From Massilia eburnea (GTDB lineage Bacteria; Pseudomonadota; Gammaproteobacteria; Burkholderiales; Burkholderiaceae_D): a stretch of DNA of 64,000 nt. Position numbers and translations under genes: made by a program. This document shows, one piece after another, positions 12,543 through 21,556 of the stretch. The stretch's first letter is position 1. Every line of letters begins with the position of its first letter. The DNA lies in assembly GCF_009720745.1 (NCBI RefSeq), contig NZ_WNKX01000019.1, positions 1-64,000 on the forward strand, in the 5' to 3' direction. The notes under the pieces are model-generated. The model made no database searches, was not told the origin of the DNA, and saw only the letters and a program-made list of their open reading frames with translations.

Positions 12543-12602
12543 GGCGGGCCACTAGGACCCGCCAGTATCAGACAGTAGGGCGGGTCAATGACCCGCCTTT
12601 CC
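12543..12602 (+). terminator. Two tandem hairpins after purA, possible terminator
   Basis: A GGCGGG...CCCGCC hairpin at 12543-12563 is followed by GGCGGGTCA/TGACCCGCC at 12579-12597. The second stem is followed by only three T residues, so it is a weak intrinsic terminator at best. The downstream phosphoribosyltransferase may receive readthrough. Confidence 0.5.
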
Positions 12603-12628
12603 AATTTCAGAGAGAAGGAAAAGCAAGA

Positions 12629-13174
12629 ATGAGCACTCCGCAATCCGACCAAAAGCACCTGTGGGTCTCCTGGGACGAATACCACCGCCTGATCGAGCGC
12701 CTGGCGCTGAAAGTCCATGAATCGGGCTGGAAGTTCGACATGGTGTTGTGCCTGGCACGCGGCGGCGTGCGTCCTGGCGACGTGTTCTCGCGCATCTTCG
12801 ACGTGCCTCTGGCGATCCTGTCGACCAGCTCCTATCGTGAAGAAGCGGGCACCGTGCGCGGCGACCTGGACATCGCCAAGTACATGACCATGACCAAGGG
12901 CCCGCTGTCGGGCAAGATCCTGCTGGTCGACGACCTGGCCGATTCCGGCGTGACCCTGACCAAGGTGATGAAGCACCTGAAGGACAACTTCGAAGGCGTG
13001 ACCGAGGTGAAATCGGCCGTGATCTGGACCAAGGGCTGCTCCGCCTTCAAGCCGGACTACCAGATGGAAGAACTGCCGCACAACCCATGGATCCACCAGC
13101 CGTTCGAGGACTACGACGGCCTGCGCCCGCACCAGCTGGCGGCCTGGATCAAGAAGGGCGAAGCCGGCGCGTAA
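12629..13174 (+). CDS. Phosphoribosyltransferase-domain protein (hypoxanthine/xanthine PRT-like)
   Basis: A 181-residue type I phosphoribosyltransferase. The PRPP-binding motif ILLVDDLADSGVTL is clear (residues about 101-114), and LCLARGGVRPGDVFSR forms the N-terminal PRT core loop. These enzymes transfer phosphoribose from PRPP to a purine base. The position just downstream of purA supports a purine salvage role, though the exact base cannot be read from sequence. It ends before a strong shared terminator and faces the FKBP gene. Confidence 0.85.
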   Translation: MSTPQSDQKHLWVSWDEYHRLIERLALKVHESGWKFDMVLCLARGGVRPGDVFSRIFDVPLAILSTSSYREEAGTVRGDLDIAKYMTMTKGPLSGKILLVDDLADSGVTLTKVMKHLKDNFEGVTEVKSAVIWTKGCSAFKPDYQMEELPHNPWIHQPFEDYDGLRPHQLAAWIKKGEAGA

Positions 13175-13194
13175 CCGCCTGGCTTCAAACAAGA

Positions 13195-13225
13195 ACGGAA
13201 GGCACCTGGCCTTCCGTTTTTTTTT
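13195..13225 (+). terminator. Intrinsic terminator after the phosphoribosyltransferase gene
   Basis: The stem ACGGAAGG/CCTTCCGT with a 7-nt loop is followed by an uninterrupted run of nine T residues. It lies between convergent genes, and its T-run reaches the last codon of the FKBP gene on the minus strand. Confidence 0.9.
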
Positions 13226-13667
13226 AGCGCACTTCCAGTAGCTCGACGTCGAAGATCAGGTTCGAATTCGGCGGGATCGGTCCGATGCCATTGCTGCCAT
13301 AGCCCATGGCCGCCGGCACGATCAGGGTGCGCTTGCCGCCCACCTTCATACCCTTCACGCCTTCATCCCAGCCCGGGATCACCTGGCCCGCGCCGAGCGG
13401 GAAGGTGAACGGGCTGCGGCCGATGGAGGAGTCGAATTGCGCGCCGTGCTGCTGCGGCGAATTCGGTTCGTAAATCCAGCCAGTGTAGTTGACCACCACG
13501 TTCGCGCCCGCGACGGCTTCCTTGCCGCTGCCGGTAACGGTATCGATCTTTTGCAGGGGAATGGCGGCGGCTTCAGTCTGGGCCGGCCCCCGGCTGCGGT
13601 TGCAGCCGGCCAAGGACAGGGTCAGGCTAAGGCCGAGAAGGCAGGAGGAAAACAGTCGCTTCATCAT
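13224..13667 (-). CDS. FKBP-type peptidyl-prolyl cis-trans isomerase, predicted lipoprotein
   Basis: A 147-residue protein with an N-terminal signal ending in the lipobox LSLAGC, so it is probably anchored in the membrane facing the periplasm. The C-terminal ~105 residues are one FKBP domain (VVVNYTGWIYE, AQFDSSIGRSPFTFPLGAG, QVIPGWDEGVKGMKVGGKR, IPPNSNLIFDVELLEV) with the usual active-site aromatic and Asp residues. These enzymes accelerate proline isomerisation during folding. Start 13667 (or the next Met at 13664) places the signal peptide correctly. It is convergent with the phosphoribosyltransferase and divergent from the DUF4034-like gene. Confidence 0.93.
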   Translation of the reverse strand: MMKRLFSSCLLGLSLTLSLAGCNRSRGPAQTEAAAIPLQKIDTVTGSGKEAVAGANVVVNYTGWIYEPNSPQQHGAQFDSSIGRSPFTFPLGAGQVIPGWDEGVKGMKVGGKRTLIVPAAMGYGSNGIGPIPPNSNLIFDVELLEVR

Positions 13668-13813
13668 CTTCTTTCAAAATAAGGCAAAGAAGCGAGTGTA
13701 CAGAATCCGCCACAAACTGCTAAATAAATAGCAATTCGTGGATATTTGCGACATTTCTGAAAAGAAATGACTATACAATTCTTGGCATCATTTTGCATGT
13801 TGCCGGGATTGTG

Positions 13814-14815
13814 ATGTTTCCATCCATGTTGTTGTCTTTGCTGCTCACCATTGCCCCGGTAGAACCGGCAGGGGGCAGTGCGCCTGCCGCAAAGGCTGGC
13901 GCGCTGCAGAAGCAATGGACCGAGCGCCGATTCGACGCCATCGAGCGCAGCCTGCGTGAATCCTGCAGCGCCGATCCGGCAAGCTTCGAGTCACAGTTCG
14001 ACAGCCATTTCCGCAGCGCCCAAACCTGGGAGGCCGACCAGGCAGCCCTTGAGCAATGGCGCCAGGAGAAACCCGACTCGCTGGCGGGCGCGCTGGTCGA
14101 AGCGATCTATTGGCGCGCTTATGCTTCTCAGCTGCGACTGGGCGCGGTTGGCCACCTGCAGAAGGAAGCCATGGCCTTCTACCAGGCGCAGCTGGGACAC
14201 GGAATGGCGCGCCTGCAGCAAGTGAAGGCGCAAGCCAATACCTGTCCGCTTTGGTATAGCCTGAACATCAGCCTGCAGCTGGAGGGAGCCGGTTCGCGCC
14301 GCAGAGCCGCCAGCGCCTACCTGGACGCAGTGCAGGCTTTCCCGACCGACCTGCAGATCCACTATGCCATGTCGCGCGCCTATAGTCCGCGCTGGGGCGG
14401 CAGTGCAGTCCAGTTCGACCAGTTTGCGCGCCGCGCTGCCTTCTTCACCAGATCGGTGGAAGGCAACGGCATGTATGCGCGCCTGTACTGGCGCGAAGAT
14501 GGCAATGGCAGCGAAGCGATCCAATTTCGCGAGCAGCGCGGGCTGCCGGAATGGCGCATGGTGAAGACCGGCTTTGAGGACTTGCTGCAGCGGCACCCGC
14601 AAGACCAGCGCAGCCGCAACAAGTTTGCTTCCTTCGCCTGCCGCGCCAACGACCGCGAAACCTACCTCAAGCTGCGCCAGGAAATGGGCGAGCATGTGAT
14701 GCCGGAGCTTTGGCCTGATGTGGCCAGCGTCGAGGACTGCGACCGCAAGCTGGGCAGGGGACACACGGCGGCGGCTTCGCCAGCGCATGCCGGTGGTGTA
14801 AACTCGCGGTCATGA
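13814..14815 (+). CDS. DUF4034-like secreted helical protein
   Basis: A 333-residue protein beginning with a signal peptide (MFPSMLLSLLLTIAPVEP). It is largely alpha-helical, with repeat-like segments such as ALEQWRQEKPDSLAGALVEA and RRRAASAYLDAVQAFPTDL that recall TPR or DUF4034 proteins of unknown function. The ATG at 13814 is preferred over a TTG at 13793. Its stop overlaps the ATG of the MarC gene (ATGA), so the two are coupled. The family name is from general resemblance only. Confidence 0.65.
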   Translation: MFPSMLLSLLLTIAPVEPAGGSAPAAKAGALQKQWTERRFDAIERSLRESCSADPASFESQFDSHFRSAQTWEADQAALEQWRQEKPDSLAGALVEAIYWRAYASQLRLGAVGHLQKEAMAFYQAQLGHGMARLQQVKAQANTCPLWYSLNISLQLEGAGSRRRAASAYLDAVQAFPTDLQIHYAMSRAYSPRWGGSAVQFDQFARRAAFFTRSVEGNGMYARLYWREDGNGSEAIQFREQRGLPEWRMVKTGFEDLLQRHPQDQRSRNKFASFACRANDRETYLKLRQEMGEHVMPELWPDVASVEDCDRKLGRGHTAAASPAHAGGVNSRS

Positions 14816-15408
14816 CCCAAGACTTCTTCCAGACCTTCATCCTCCTGATGCTGGTGACCGACCCGTTCGGCAACGTTCCCATTTTTGCTTCGGCGCTCGC
14901 GACAGTGCCACCCAAGCGGCGCCCGAAAATCGTGGTGCGCGAATGCCTGATCGCTTTTGTCGTGCTGCTTGTCTTCATGTTCTTTGGCAGCCACTTCCTC
15001 AAGGCCCTGAGCCTGTCGGAAGTTTCGCTGCGCATCGCGGGCAGCGTGATCCTGCTGCTGATCGCAATCCGCATGGTGTTCCCGCATCCCGATGGGGTCC
15101 TGGGGCGCACGGAAGGAGGTGAGCCCTTCATTGTGCCGCTGGCCATTCCCGCGCTGGCCGGTCCCTCAGCACTGGCGACCGTGCTGCTGTTTTCGCGCGA
15201 GAGCGCAGGCGAGGTGATGGTGCACGTGGCAGCGCTGGCTGCCGTCGTGGTGGTATGGCTGGCCGTATTCCTCGGCGCCGAGCGGCTGCAGAAAGTACTT
15301 GGCACGCAAGTGATGACGGCCTTCGAACGGTTGATGGGCCTGATCCTGGCCGCGATGTCGATCGAAATGCTGCTGGGCGGCATCCGCGAATTCGTCAAAA
15401 CCCTGTAA
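14812..15408 (+). CDS. MarC-family integral membrane protein
   Basis: A 198-residue protein with about six transmembrane helices. The family signatures are LVTDPFGNVPIFASAL at the N-terminus and the second-repeat counterpart IPALAGPSALATVLLF near residue 118. MarC/YhgN proteins (UPF0056) are inner-membrane proteins whose transported substrate is not established; the old link to antibiotic resistance was withdrawn for E. coli marC. Translation is probably coupled to the upstream gene by the 4-nt overlap. Confidence 0.87.
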   Translation: MTQDFFQTFILLMLVTDPFGNVPIFASALATVPPKRRPKIVVRECLIAFVVLLVFMFFGSHFLKALSLSEVSLRIAGSVILLLIAIRMVFPHPDGVLGRTEGGEPFIVPLAIPALAGPSALATVLLFSRESAGEVMVHVAALAAVVVVWLAVFLGAERLQKVLGTQVMTAFERLMGLILAAMSIEMLLGGIREFVKTL

Positions 15409-15516
15409 AGCGGCTGGCTGGCGTTGAAGGTGATTTTCCGTGACTTTTTCTAGCTAGCAATAGTCCTATAATCGACACCATTTGCCGCGCACGCGGCGCC
15501 TGAACGAAGGTGATCC

Positions 15517-16812
15517 ATGCATGTCCTGATTGTGTTGGGAATCGTTGTTCTCCTGGTTGTGCTGTTCTACAAATCGACCAACCAGTATGTGCAGCCGGCC
15601 GGCTCGCAAGGGCCTGCGCCGGCGCAGGCTATGGGCGGGAATGCGCCGCCGGTGCAGATTGGCTGGGTCTCCAACGGCAAATTGTTCGTGCAGGGCGGCT
15701 ACGGTGCGGTGCAGGAAATCACCAGCCCCTATGCGCAGCAGGCAATGGACCGCGCTGAGCGCAGCCGGGAAAAGAATGCGTGGAAAAAGGACACCGCCTT
15801 CGGCGTTGCTGCGCACGGCAATTACCGCGACTTTGAGCGCGACACCGATCCGATCCTGATTTCTTCGGCACGCTTCACCAGTGAAGGCAAACTGCTGTAC
15901 TTCCAGGCCGACCACGGGATGGGCGGGCTGTTCTCTTACGATCTCGCCAGCGGCCATGAAGAACGCCTGCTGCACCGCCAGCAACTGCAACTGCAGGACA
16001 TGAACCTGTCGCCGTCCGGCCAGATGATCTACTGCACCATGCAGTCGCGCGGTGGCGCCAGCCATATCGCGTCGATGAGCGTTTCAGGCGACGGCTTGCG
16101 CGAGCTGACCGGCGGCGACACGATCGATTCCGCACCGACCGCCGTGCCGGGGGACGATGGCGTCGTGATCTACCAGTCGGCCGGTATTGCACGCAACCAG
16201 CAGGGTGGCTGGGCAGGCGTGGGCCACGTCACTTTGCAGGAGTTGAATACGACGACCGGCCGCGTGACGCCGGTGCTGGAAGACCCGCGTTACGACTTCC
16301 TTTCGCCGCGCGTGGCGGCCGATGGGGCGCTGTTCTTCATCCGCCGTCCTTACGAGCCGCCGCAGTACAACGCCGGCAACGTGGTGCTGGATACGATCTT
16401 CTTCCCATTCCGCTTGCTGCGCGCGGTGTTCCACTACCTGAATTTCTTCTCGCTGATGTACTCGCGTAAGCCGCTGACGGGCGCTGGCGGCACGCCGATG
16501 CAGGCGGACATGAAGAACATCATGTTGCAGGGCAAGCGTATCGATGCCGAACGCGCCCTGCGCAGGGAGGCCAGCATTGGCGGCATTCCTTCGCTGGTAC
16601 CGTCATCGTGGCAGCTGGTGCGGCGCACGCGCAATGGCGGCGAGAGCGTGGTGGCCAGCAATGTGAGTTCCTTCGACATGACGCCGAACGGCACCATCGT
16701 CTATAGCAACGGGCGCGGCATGTTTGCGCTCGATGCGCAGGGCCGCTCTTCGCTGGTGACGCAAGGCGATCTGGTGGGCGCGGTGCTGGTACGCGACGCT
16801 GCAGCAGGATGA
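15517..16812 (+). CDS. Membrane-anchored beta-propeller (PD40/TolB-like) protein
   Basis: A 431-residue protein with an N-terminal transmembrane anchor (LIVLGIVVLLVVLFY) followed by a linker and repeated beta segments of WD40-like/TolB type (SARFTSEGKLLYFQ, DMNLSPSGQMIYCTM, RVAADGALFFIRRP, SFDMTPNGTIVYSNG). The topology puts the propeller in the periplasm. No catalytic motif is visible and the function is unknown. A GAAGGTGA ribosome site precedes the ATG. A 62-codon gene overlaps its stop. Confidence 0.75.
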   Translation: MHVLIVLGIVVLLVVLFYKSTNQYVQPAGSQGPAPAQAMGGNAPPVQIGWVSNGKLFVQGGYGAVQEITSPYAQQAMDRAERSREKNAWKKDTAFGVAAHGNYRDFERDTDPILISSARFTSEGKLLYFQADHGMGGLFSYDLASGHEERLLHRQQLQLQDMNLSPSGQMIYCTMQSRGGASHIASMSVSGDGLRELTGGDTIDSAPTAVPGDDGVVIYQSAGIARNQQGGWAGVGHVTLQELNTTTGRVTPVLEDPRYDFLSPRVAADGALFFIRRPYEPPQYNAGNVVLDTIFFPFRLLRAVFHYLNFFSLMYSRKPLTGAGGTPMQADMKNIMLQGKRIDAERALRREASIGGIPSLVPSSWQLVRRTRNGGESVVASNVSSFDMTPNGTIVYSNGRGMFALDAQGRSSLVTQGDLVGAVLVRDAAAG

Positions 16813-16997
16813 AGGAGATCGGGCCCAGGTTCCGCTGTGCACAGCGCGACGCGGAACATGCCCGCAAGGAGGCCGAGCTGGCGCACCTGCGGCTGCTGCC
16901 GCCTGTGCAGCCTGAACGCAGCAAAGTCCTCGACGTTATCGAAGGCGTATCGGCCGGGGCAGAAGTGATTGGTTTAATTGGCGACCTGCTGAGTTGA
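16809..16997 (+). CDS. Small hypothetical protein (62 aa)
   Basis: The ATG overlaps the TGA of the beta-propeller gene (ATGA), which suggests coupled translation. The protein has a charged N-terminal helix (RCAQRDAEHARKEAELAHLR) and a small hydrophobic C-terminus (AGAEVIGLIGDLLS). No family is recognised. Support comes only from the overlap and the gene-like amino acid make-up, so it could be spurious. Confidence 0.5.
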   Translation: MKEIGPRFRCAQRDAEHARKEAELAHLRLLPPVQPERSKVLDVIEGVSAGAEVIGLIGDLLS

Positions 16998-17069
16998 AAA
17001 CGTATTGCTTTGATAATGACGGCGTGGCACGATATTGATCCCGCCAAGCCAATCATTAAAGGAGCTGCC

Positions 17070-17729
17070 ATGTCCCTGCGCATCAACGATACCGCGCCAA
17101 ATTTCAAAGCACAGACCACCAAGGGTCCGATTGATTTCCATGAGTGGATTGGCGACCAATGGGCCGTCCTGTTTTCGCACCCGAAGGACTTCACCCCTGT
17201 TTGCACCACTGAGCTGGGCTATATGGCCAAGATCGAGCCTGAATTCACCAAGCGTAATACCAAGATCATTGGCCTGTCGATCGACCCCGTCGAGAACCAC
17301 AGCAAATGGGCCGCTGACATCGAGGAAACACAGGGTGCCAAGGTGAATTACCCGATGATTGGCGATACCGATCTGCATGTTGCGAAGCTGTACAACATGC
17401 TGCCGGCTGAAGAGCCAGGTACGTCGGATGGCCGCACGGCTGCCACCAATGCCACCGTGCGTTCGGTGTTCATCATTGGCCCGGACAAGAAGATCAAGCT
17501 GATGCTGACTTATCCGATGACGACTGGGCGTAATTTTGACGAAATCCTGCGCGTGCTGGACTCGATGCAGCTGACGGCCAAGCACCGCGTTGCGACGCCG
17601 GTGAATTGGAAGGATGGCGAGGATGTGATCATCGCGGGCTCCGTCAGCGATGAGGAAGCCAAGTCGATCTATCCGAATGGCTGGAAGGCGCCGAAGCCTT
17701 ATCTGCGGATTGTGAAGCAGCCTTCTTAA
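17070..17729 (+). CDS. 1-Cys peroxiredoxin (Prx6 type)
   Basis: A 219-residue thiol peroxidase that reduces hydrogen peroxide and organic peroxides. The peroxidatic site HPKDFTPVCTTEL places the only cysteine of the protein at residue 45, so it is the 1-Cys class and needs an external thiol for recycling. The Prx6 C-terminal region (TTGRNFDEILRVLDSMQLT, TPVNWKDGEDVII) is present. The start at 17070 follows a strong AAAGGAG ribosome site; the open frame upstream to 17010 is not needed. The stop codon sits at the edge of a palindromic element. Confidence 0.94.
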   Translation: MSLRINDTAPNFKAQTTKGPIDFHEWIGDQWAVLFSHPKDFTPVCTTELGYMAKIEPEFTKRNTKIIGLSIDPVENHSKWAADIEETQGAKVNYPMIGDTDLHVAKLYNMLPAEEPGTSDGRTAATNATVRSVFIIGPDKKIKLMLTYPMTTGRNFDEILRVLDSMQLTAKHRVATPVNWKDGEDVIIAGSVSDEEAKSIYPNGWKAPKPYLRIVKQPS

Positions 17730-17901
17730 AACCGGTAAATCTGGGTCTGACCCAAGGGTCAGACCCCCAACGGTTTCACGGCCACAGGTCTGGGTTCGAG
17801 GCCTTTGACTTTCGAAAAAGATCAAAAACGCACAACCGAAACCCGCAGCGGTAGAGCAGACAGGGTCAGACCCTTGGGTCTGACCCAGGTTTACCGGTTT
17901 T
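17728..17901. repeat. Paired palindromic element (GGGTCTGACCC family), copy 2
   Basis: Two 39-bp arms (17728-17766 and 17863-17901) are inverted copies with a single mismatch. They share AAAACCGGTAAA ends and GGGTCTGACCC cores with the 9835-9946 element. The ~96-nt centre is unrelated to that of copy 1. It lies between convergent genes: the left end overlaps the peroxiredoxin stop, and the right end encodes the last three residues (QNR) and stop of UvrB. Confidence 0.92.
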
Positions 17902-19966
17902 GAAGAGCATCCGCCCCCGGCGCACCAAACAATTGCTCCTTGAGATGGTGCAGCTGATCCCGCACCTGCGCAGCCTTCTCAAACTCCAGGTTCTTCGCAT
18001 GATCAAGCATAAGTTTCTCCAGCCGCTTGATCTCCTTGCTGATCTGCTTCTCGCTCATCGCCTCATACTTGGCCGCTTCCTCAGCCACCTCAAGCTGCTC
18101 GCGAGCCGCCGCGCTGTAGACGCCATCGATCATGTCCTTGATGATCTTCTTCACGCCGCGCGGCACAATGCCCATTTTCTCGTTATAGGCAATCTGCTTG
18201 GCCCGGCGCCGCTCGGTCTCGTCGATCGCGCGCTTCATCGAATCGGTAATATTGTCCGCATAGAGCAGGGCGACGCCATTCAAATTACGCGCCGCGCGGC
18301 CGATGGTCTGGATCAGTGAGCGCTCAGAACGCAGGAAGCCTTCCTTGTCAGCGTCGAGAATCGCCACCAGCGACACCTCCGGCAAGTCCAGGCCCTCGCG
18401 CAGCAGGTTGATCCCTACCAGCACGTCAAAAGTGCCAATGCGCAGGTCGCGCAGGATTTCCACGCGCTCCACCGTATCCACATCGCTGTGCAGGTAGCGC
18501 ACCTTGATGCCGTGGTCGCCCAGGTACTCGGTCAACTGCTCCGCCATGCGCTTGGTCAGCGTGGTGACCAGCACGCGCTCGTTCTTTTCGATGCGGTCGT
18601 TGATCTCGCCCAGCAGGTCGTCGACCTGGGTGCGGGCAGGGCGCACAATCACCTGCGGGTCAACCAGGCCGGTCGGACGCACCACCTGTTCAACCACTGC
18701 CCCCGCGTTTTTCTTCTCGTATTCGGCCGGCGTAGCGGAAACGAAGACCGTCTGCCGCATCTTGGACTCGAATTCTTCGAATTTGAGCGGCCGGTTATCC
18801 AGCGCGGACGGCAGGCGGAAACCGTAATCCACCAGGTTGGTCTTGCGCGAACGGTCGCCGTTATACATGGCCGACAACTGGCCGATCAGCACGTGCGATT
18901 CGTCGAGGAACATCAGCGCATCGCGCGGCAGGTAATCGACCAGGGTTGGCGGCGGTTCCCCTGGCTTGGCGCCGGACAGGTGACGCGAGTAGTTCTCGAT
19001 GCCCTTGGTGAAGCCCACTTCCGACATCATTTCCAGGTCGAAGCGCGTACGCTGCTCCAGGCGCTGTTCTTCCACCAGCTTGTTCTCCTTGCGGAAGAAC
19101 TCCAGACGGTCGCGCAATTCTTCCTTGATGGTCTCAATGGCGCGCAGCACGGTGGCGCGCGGCGTCACATAGTGCGAGCCAGGATAGACGGTGAAGCGCG
19201 GGATCTTCTGTTTGACCTTGCCGGTCAGCGGATCGAACAGCTGGATCGACTCCAGTTCGTCGTCAAACAGCTCCAGGCGCACCGCCAGGTCGGCGTGTTC
19301 GGCCGGGAAGATATCGATGGTGTCGCCGCGCACGCGGAAGGTACCGCGGCCGAAGTCCATCTCATTGCGCGTGTACTGCATCTGGATCAGGCGCGCGATG
19401 ATGTCGCGCTGCGCCACACGGTCCTTGGCGCGCAGCGTCAGGATCATCTGGTGGTATTCATTCGGGTTACCGATACCGTAGATGGCCGACACGGTGGCCA
19501 CGATCACCACGTCGCGCCGTTCCATCAGCGACTTGGTACAGGACAGGCGCATCTGCTCGATGTGCTCATTGATGGACGAGTCCTTTTCAATGAACAGGTC
19601 GCGCTGCGGCACGTAGGCTTCCGGCTGGTAGTAATCGTAATACGACACAAAGTATTCCACCGCGTTCTCCGGGAAGAACTCACGGAATTCGGAATACAGC
19701 TGCGCCGCCAGAGTCTTGTTCGGTGCGAACACGATGGCAGGGCGGCCCATGCGGGCGATCACATTGGCCATGGTGTAGGTCTTGCCCGAACCCGTCACGC
19801 CGAGCAGGGTCTGGAACGACAAACCGTCCTCGATGCCCTCGCACAGCGCGTCAATCGCGGTCGGCTGGTCGCCGGCGGGAGGGAAGGGCTGGTGCAGGCG
19901 ATACGGCGAATCCGGGAAGGTGATAACTTCCGCTGCCGGAGTACTGGTATTTTGGGAATCAGACAT
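17891..19966 (-). CDS. uvrB: Excinuclease ABC subunit UvrB
   Basis: A 691-residue DNA helicase-like subunit of nucleotide excision repair. The Walker A motif is [11 protein letters not shown], the DNA-clamping beta-hairpin is in [16 protein letters not shown], the DEAD-like box is FLDESHV, and motif VI lies in QTIGRAARN. The C-terminal UVR motif ([18 protein letters not shown]) contacts UvrC. Length and order are typical. The final QNR residues and stop codon are written by the intergenic palindromic element, a small lineage-specific end. Confidence 0.98.
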   Translation of the reverse strand: MSDSQNTSTPAAEVITFPDSPYRLHQPFPPAGDQPTAIDALCEGIEDGLSFQTLLGVTGSGKTYTMANVIARMGRPAIVFAPNKTLAAQLYSEFREFFPENAVEYFVSYYDYYQPEAYVPQRDLFIEKDSSINEHIEQMRLSCTKSLMERRDVVIVATVSAIYGIGNPNEYHQMILTLRAKDRVAQRDIIARLIQMQYTRNEMDFGRGTFRVRGDTIDIFPAEHADLAVRLELFDDELESIQLFDPLTGKVKQKIPRFTVYPGSHYVTPRATVLRAIETIKEELRDRLEFFRKENKLVEEQRLEQRTRFDLEMMSEVGFTKGIENYSRHLSGAKPGEPPPTLVDYLPRDALMFLDESHVLIGQLSAMYNGDRSRKTNLVDYGFRLPSALDNRPLKFEEFESKMRQTVFVSATPAEYEKKNAGAVVEQVVRPTGLVDPQVIVRPARTQVDDLLGEINDRIEKNERVLVTTLTKRMAEQLTEYLGDHGIKVRYLHSDVDTVERVEILRDLRIGTFDVLVGINLLREGLDLPEVSLVAILDADKEGFLRSERSLIQTIGRAARNLNGVALLYADNITDSMKRAIDETERRRAKQIAYNEKMGIVPRGVKKIIKDMIDGVYSAAAREQLEVAEEAAKYEAMSEKQISKEIKRLEKLMLDHAKNLEFEKAAQVRDQLHHLKEQLFGAPGADALQNR

Positions 19967-20076
19967 TAATGCAGACCTTTGATAGAATATGCGATTGTCG
20001 GCGGCCCTGACCGGATTTTGTTCGGGAGCCGGCTTGTTCCAGCATCGCCCCGCCCCAAAACGTTACCAAATTAATC

Positions 20077-21279
20077 ATGACGACCTCTTCTGTTTTCAGC
20101 GCCATCGAGATGGCCCCGCGCGACCCAATCCTCGGCATCACCGAAGCCTTTAATGCAGACACTAACCCAGCGAAAATTAACCTGGGCGTAGGCGTCTATT
20201 ATGACGACAATGGCAAAGTGCCGCTGCTGAAGTGCGTGGAAAAGGCGGAAGCAATCCTGATTGAGCAGCACGCCCCGCGTACCTACCTGCCGATCGAAGG
20301 CCTGGCAGCTTACGACAAGGCTGTGCAAGAGCTGGTATTTGGTGCCGACAGCGCCGTAATTCAAGAGAAACGTGCGGTGACCGTGCAGGCACTGGGCGGC
20401 ACCGGCGCGCTGAAACTCGGCGCCGACTTCCTGAAGCGCTTCTCCCCGGATTCCGAGGTTTACATCAGCAACCCGAGCTGGGAAAACCACCGCGCCCTGT
20501 TCGAAAGCGCCGGCTTCAAAGTCAACAACTACGCCTACTACGACGAGACCACCCATGGCGTGAACTTCGCCGCCATGCTGGCCGCCCTGAAGGCCATGCC
20601 GCGTGGCGCCATCGTCGTGCTGCACGCCTGCTGCCACAACCCGACCGGCGCCGACCTGACCCAATCCCAGTGGGATGAAGTGATCGCCGCTGTTGTCGCC
20701 GGCGGCCTGGTGCCGTTCCTGGACATGGCTTACCAGGGCTTTGGCGCCGGCATCGCGGAAGATGGCGCCGTGGTACGCCGCTTCGCCGCGACCGGCGTGG
20801 CGCTGCTGGTGTCGAACTCCTTCTCCAAGTCCTTCTCGCTGTACGGCGAGCGCGTCGGCGCCCTGAGCGTGGTGGCTGCCTCCGCCGAAGAAGCTTCCCG
20901 CCTGCTGTCGCAGCTGAAGCGCGTGGTGCGTACCAACTACTCCAACCCACCTGTCCACGGCGGCAAGGTGGTGGCAACCGCCCTGGCAACCCCGGAATTG
21001 CGCCAGATGTGGGAAGACGAACTGGCCGGCATGCGCGTACGTATCAAGGAAATGCGCGAAGCCTTCGTGCAGAAGCTGAAAGCCAAGGCCCCAGGCCATG
21101 ATTTCGACTTCGTGCGTGAGCAGGTTGGCATGTTCTCCTACTCCGGCCTGAGCAAGGAGCAGGTGGCCAAGCTGCGCGAACAGTCGATCTACGCCGTGGA
21201 TACCGGCCGCATCTGCGTGGCAGCGCTGAATTCGAAGAATATCGATACGGTAGTTGACGCCATCGCCAAGGTACTTTAA
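20077..21279 (+). CDS. tyrB: Aromatic-amino-acid/aspartate aminotransferase (class I, PLP)
   Basis: A 400-residue class I aminotransferase close to TyrB/AspC. The PLP-binding lysine is in SNSFSKSFSLYGERVGAL, with the upstream binding elements HACCHNPTGADLTQSQW and the N-terminal VYYDDNGKVPLLKCV. It moves amino groups between aromatic amino acids or aspartate and 2-oxoglutarate. TyrB-type specificity is likely but cannot be proved from motifs. It is divergent from uvrB across 110 nt, and tRNA-Asn follows 37 nt after its stop. Confidence 0.9.
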   Translation: MTTSSVFSAIEMAPRDPILGITEAFNADTNPAKINLGVGVYYDDNGKVPLLKCVEKAEAILIEQHAPRTYLPIEGLAAYDKAVQELVFGADSAVIQEKRAVTVQALGGTGALKLGADFLKRFSPDSEVYISNPSWENHRALFESAGFKVNNYAYYDETTHGVNFAAMLAALKAMPRGAIVVLHACCHNPTGADLTQSQWDEVIAAVVAGGLVPFLDMAYQGFGAGIAEDGAVVRRFAATGVALLVSNSFSKSFSLYGERVGALSVVAASAEEASRLLSQLKRVVRTNYSNPPVHGGKVVATALATPELRQMWEDELAGMRVRIKEMREAFVQKLKAKAPGHDFDFVREQVGMFSYSGLSKEQVAKLREQSIYAVDTGRICVAALNSKNIDTVVDAIAKVL

Positions 21280-21282
21280 TAT
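21254..21282 (+). promoter_or_regulatory. Candidate promoter for tRNA-Asn copy 1 inside the tyrB 3' end
   Basis: TTGACG at 21254-21259 and TAATAT at 21277-21282 are separated by 17 nt and would start RNA near 21289. An 8-bp hairpin (CTCTCTGA/TCAGAGAG, 21287-21313) then lies between this point and the tRNA. The tRNA could instead be co-transcribed with tyrB. Confidence 0.4.
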
Positions 21283-21316
21283 GCTGCTCTCTGATCGCAA
21301 CGCGGTCAGAGAGTGA

Positions 21317-21392
21317 TCCCTGATAGCTCAGTCGGTAGAGCGACGGACTGTTAATCCGCAGGTCCCTGGTTCGAGTCCAGGTCGGGGAGCCA
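21317..21392 (+). tRNA. tRNA-Asn (GTT), copy 1
   Basis: A 76-nt gene with CCA encoded. The acceptor stem TCCCTGA pairs with TCGGGGA (one G-T pair), the D-arm is GCTCAGTCGGTAGAGC, the anticodon loop CTGTTAA gives GTT, and the T-arm contains GGTTCGAGTCC. The sequence is identical to the copies at 29364 and 45912. Confidence 0.97.
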
Positions 21393-21400
21393 GAATACAG

Positions 21401-21431
21401 AAAAGCCCAGCCTTCACAGGTTGGGCTTTTT
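21401..21431 (+). terminator. Terminator after tRNA-Asn copy 1
   Basis: The stem AGCCCAGCCT/AGGTTGGGCT is followed by five T residues, placed 8 nt after the CCA end. The same hairpin follows the other two tRNA-Asn genes. Confidence 0.92.
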
Positions 21432-21556
21432 GCATTTCTGCTAAAGCCGAAGCTCACGCTATTGGCCTCGAGTATCGTCTGTTACCATTTTTGACATAAA
21501 ACCGGCTATACTGCCCATGAATTAAAATCTGGCCGCGTCATTGCGGCCTTTTTATT

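Noticed and set aside
13746-13777. TTGCGA and TATACA before the DUF4034-like gene
   Set aside because: The spacer is 20 nt and both boxes are imperfect, so it is too weak to call.
17022-17040. TGGCACG before the peroxiredoxin gene as a sigma-54 site
   Set aside because: The -12 part reads TTGA rather than TTGC, and the match is otherwise weak.
17900-19969. Long plus-strand frame (about 490 codons) opposite uvrB
   Set aside because: uvrB is unmistakable on the minus strand; the opposite frame has no recognisable domain.
21491-21512. TTGACA and TATACT before the transglutaminase-like gene
   Set aside because: Only 10 nt separate the hexamers, too short for a sigma-70 promoter.
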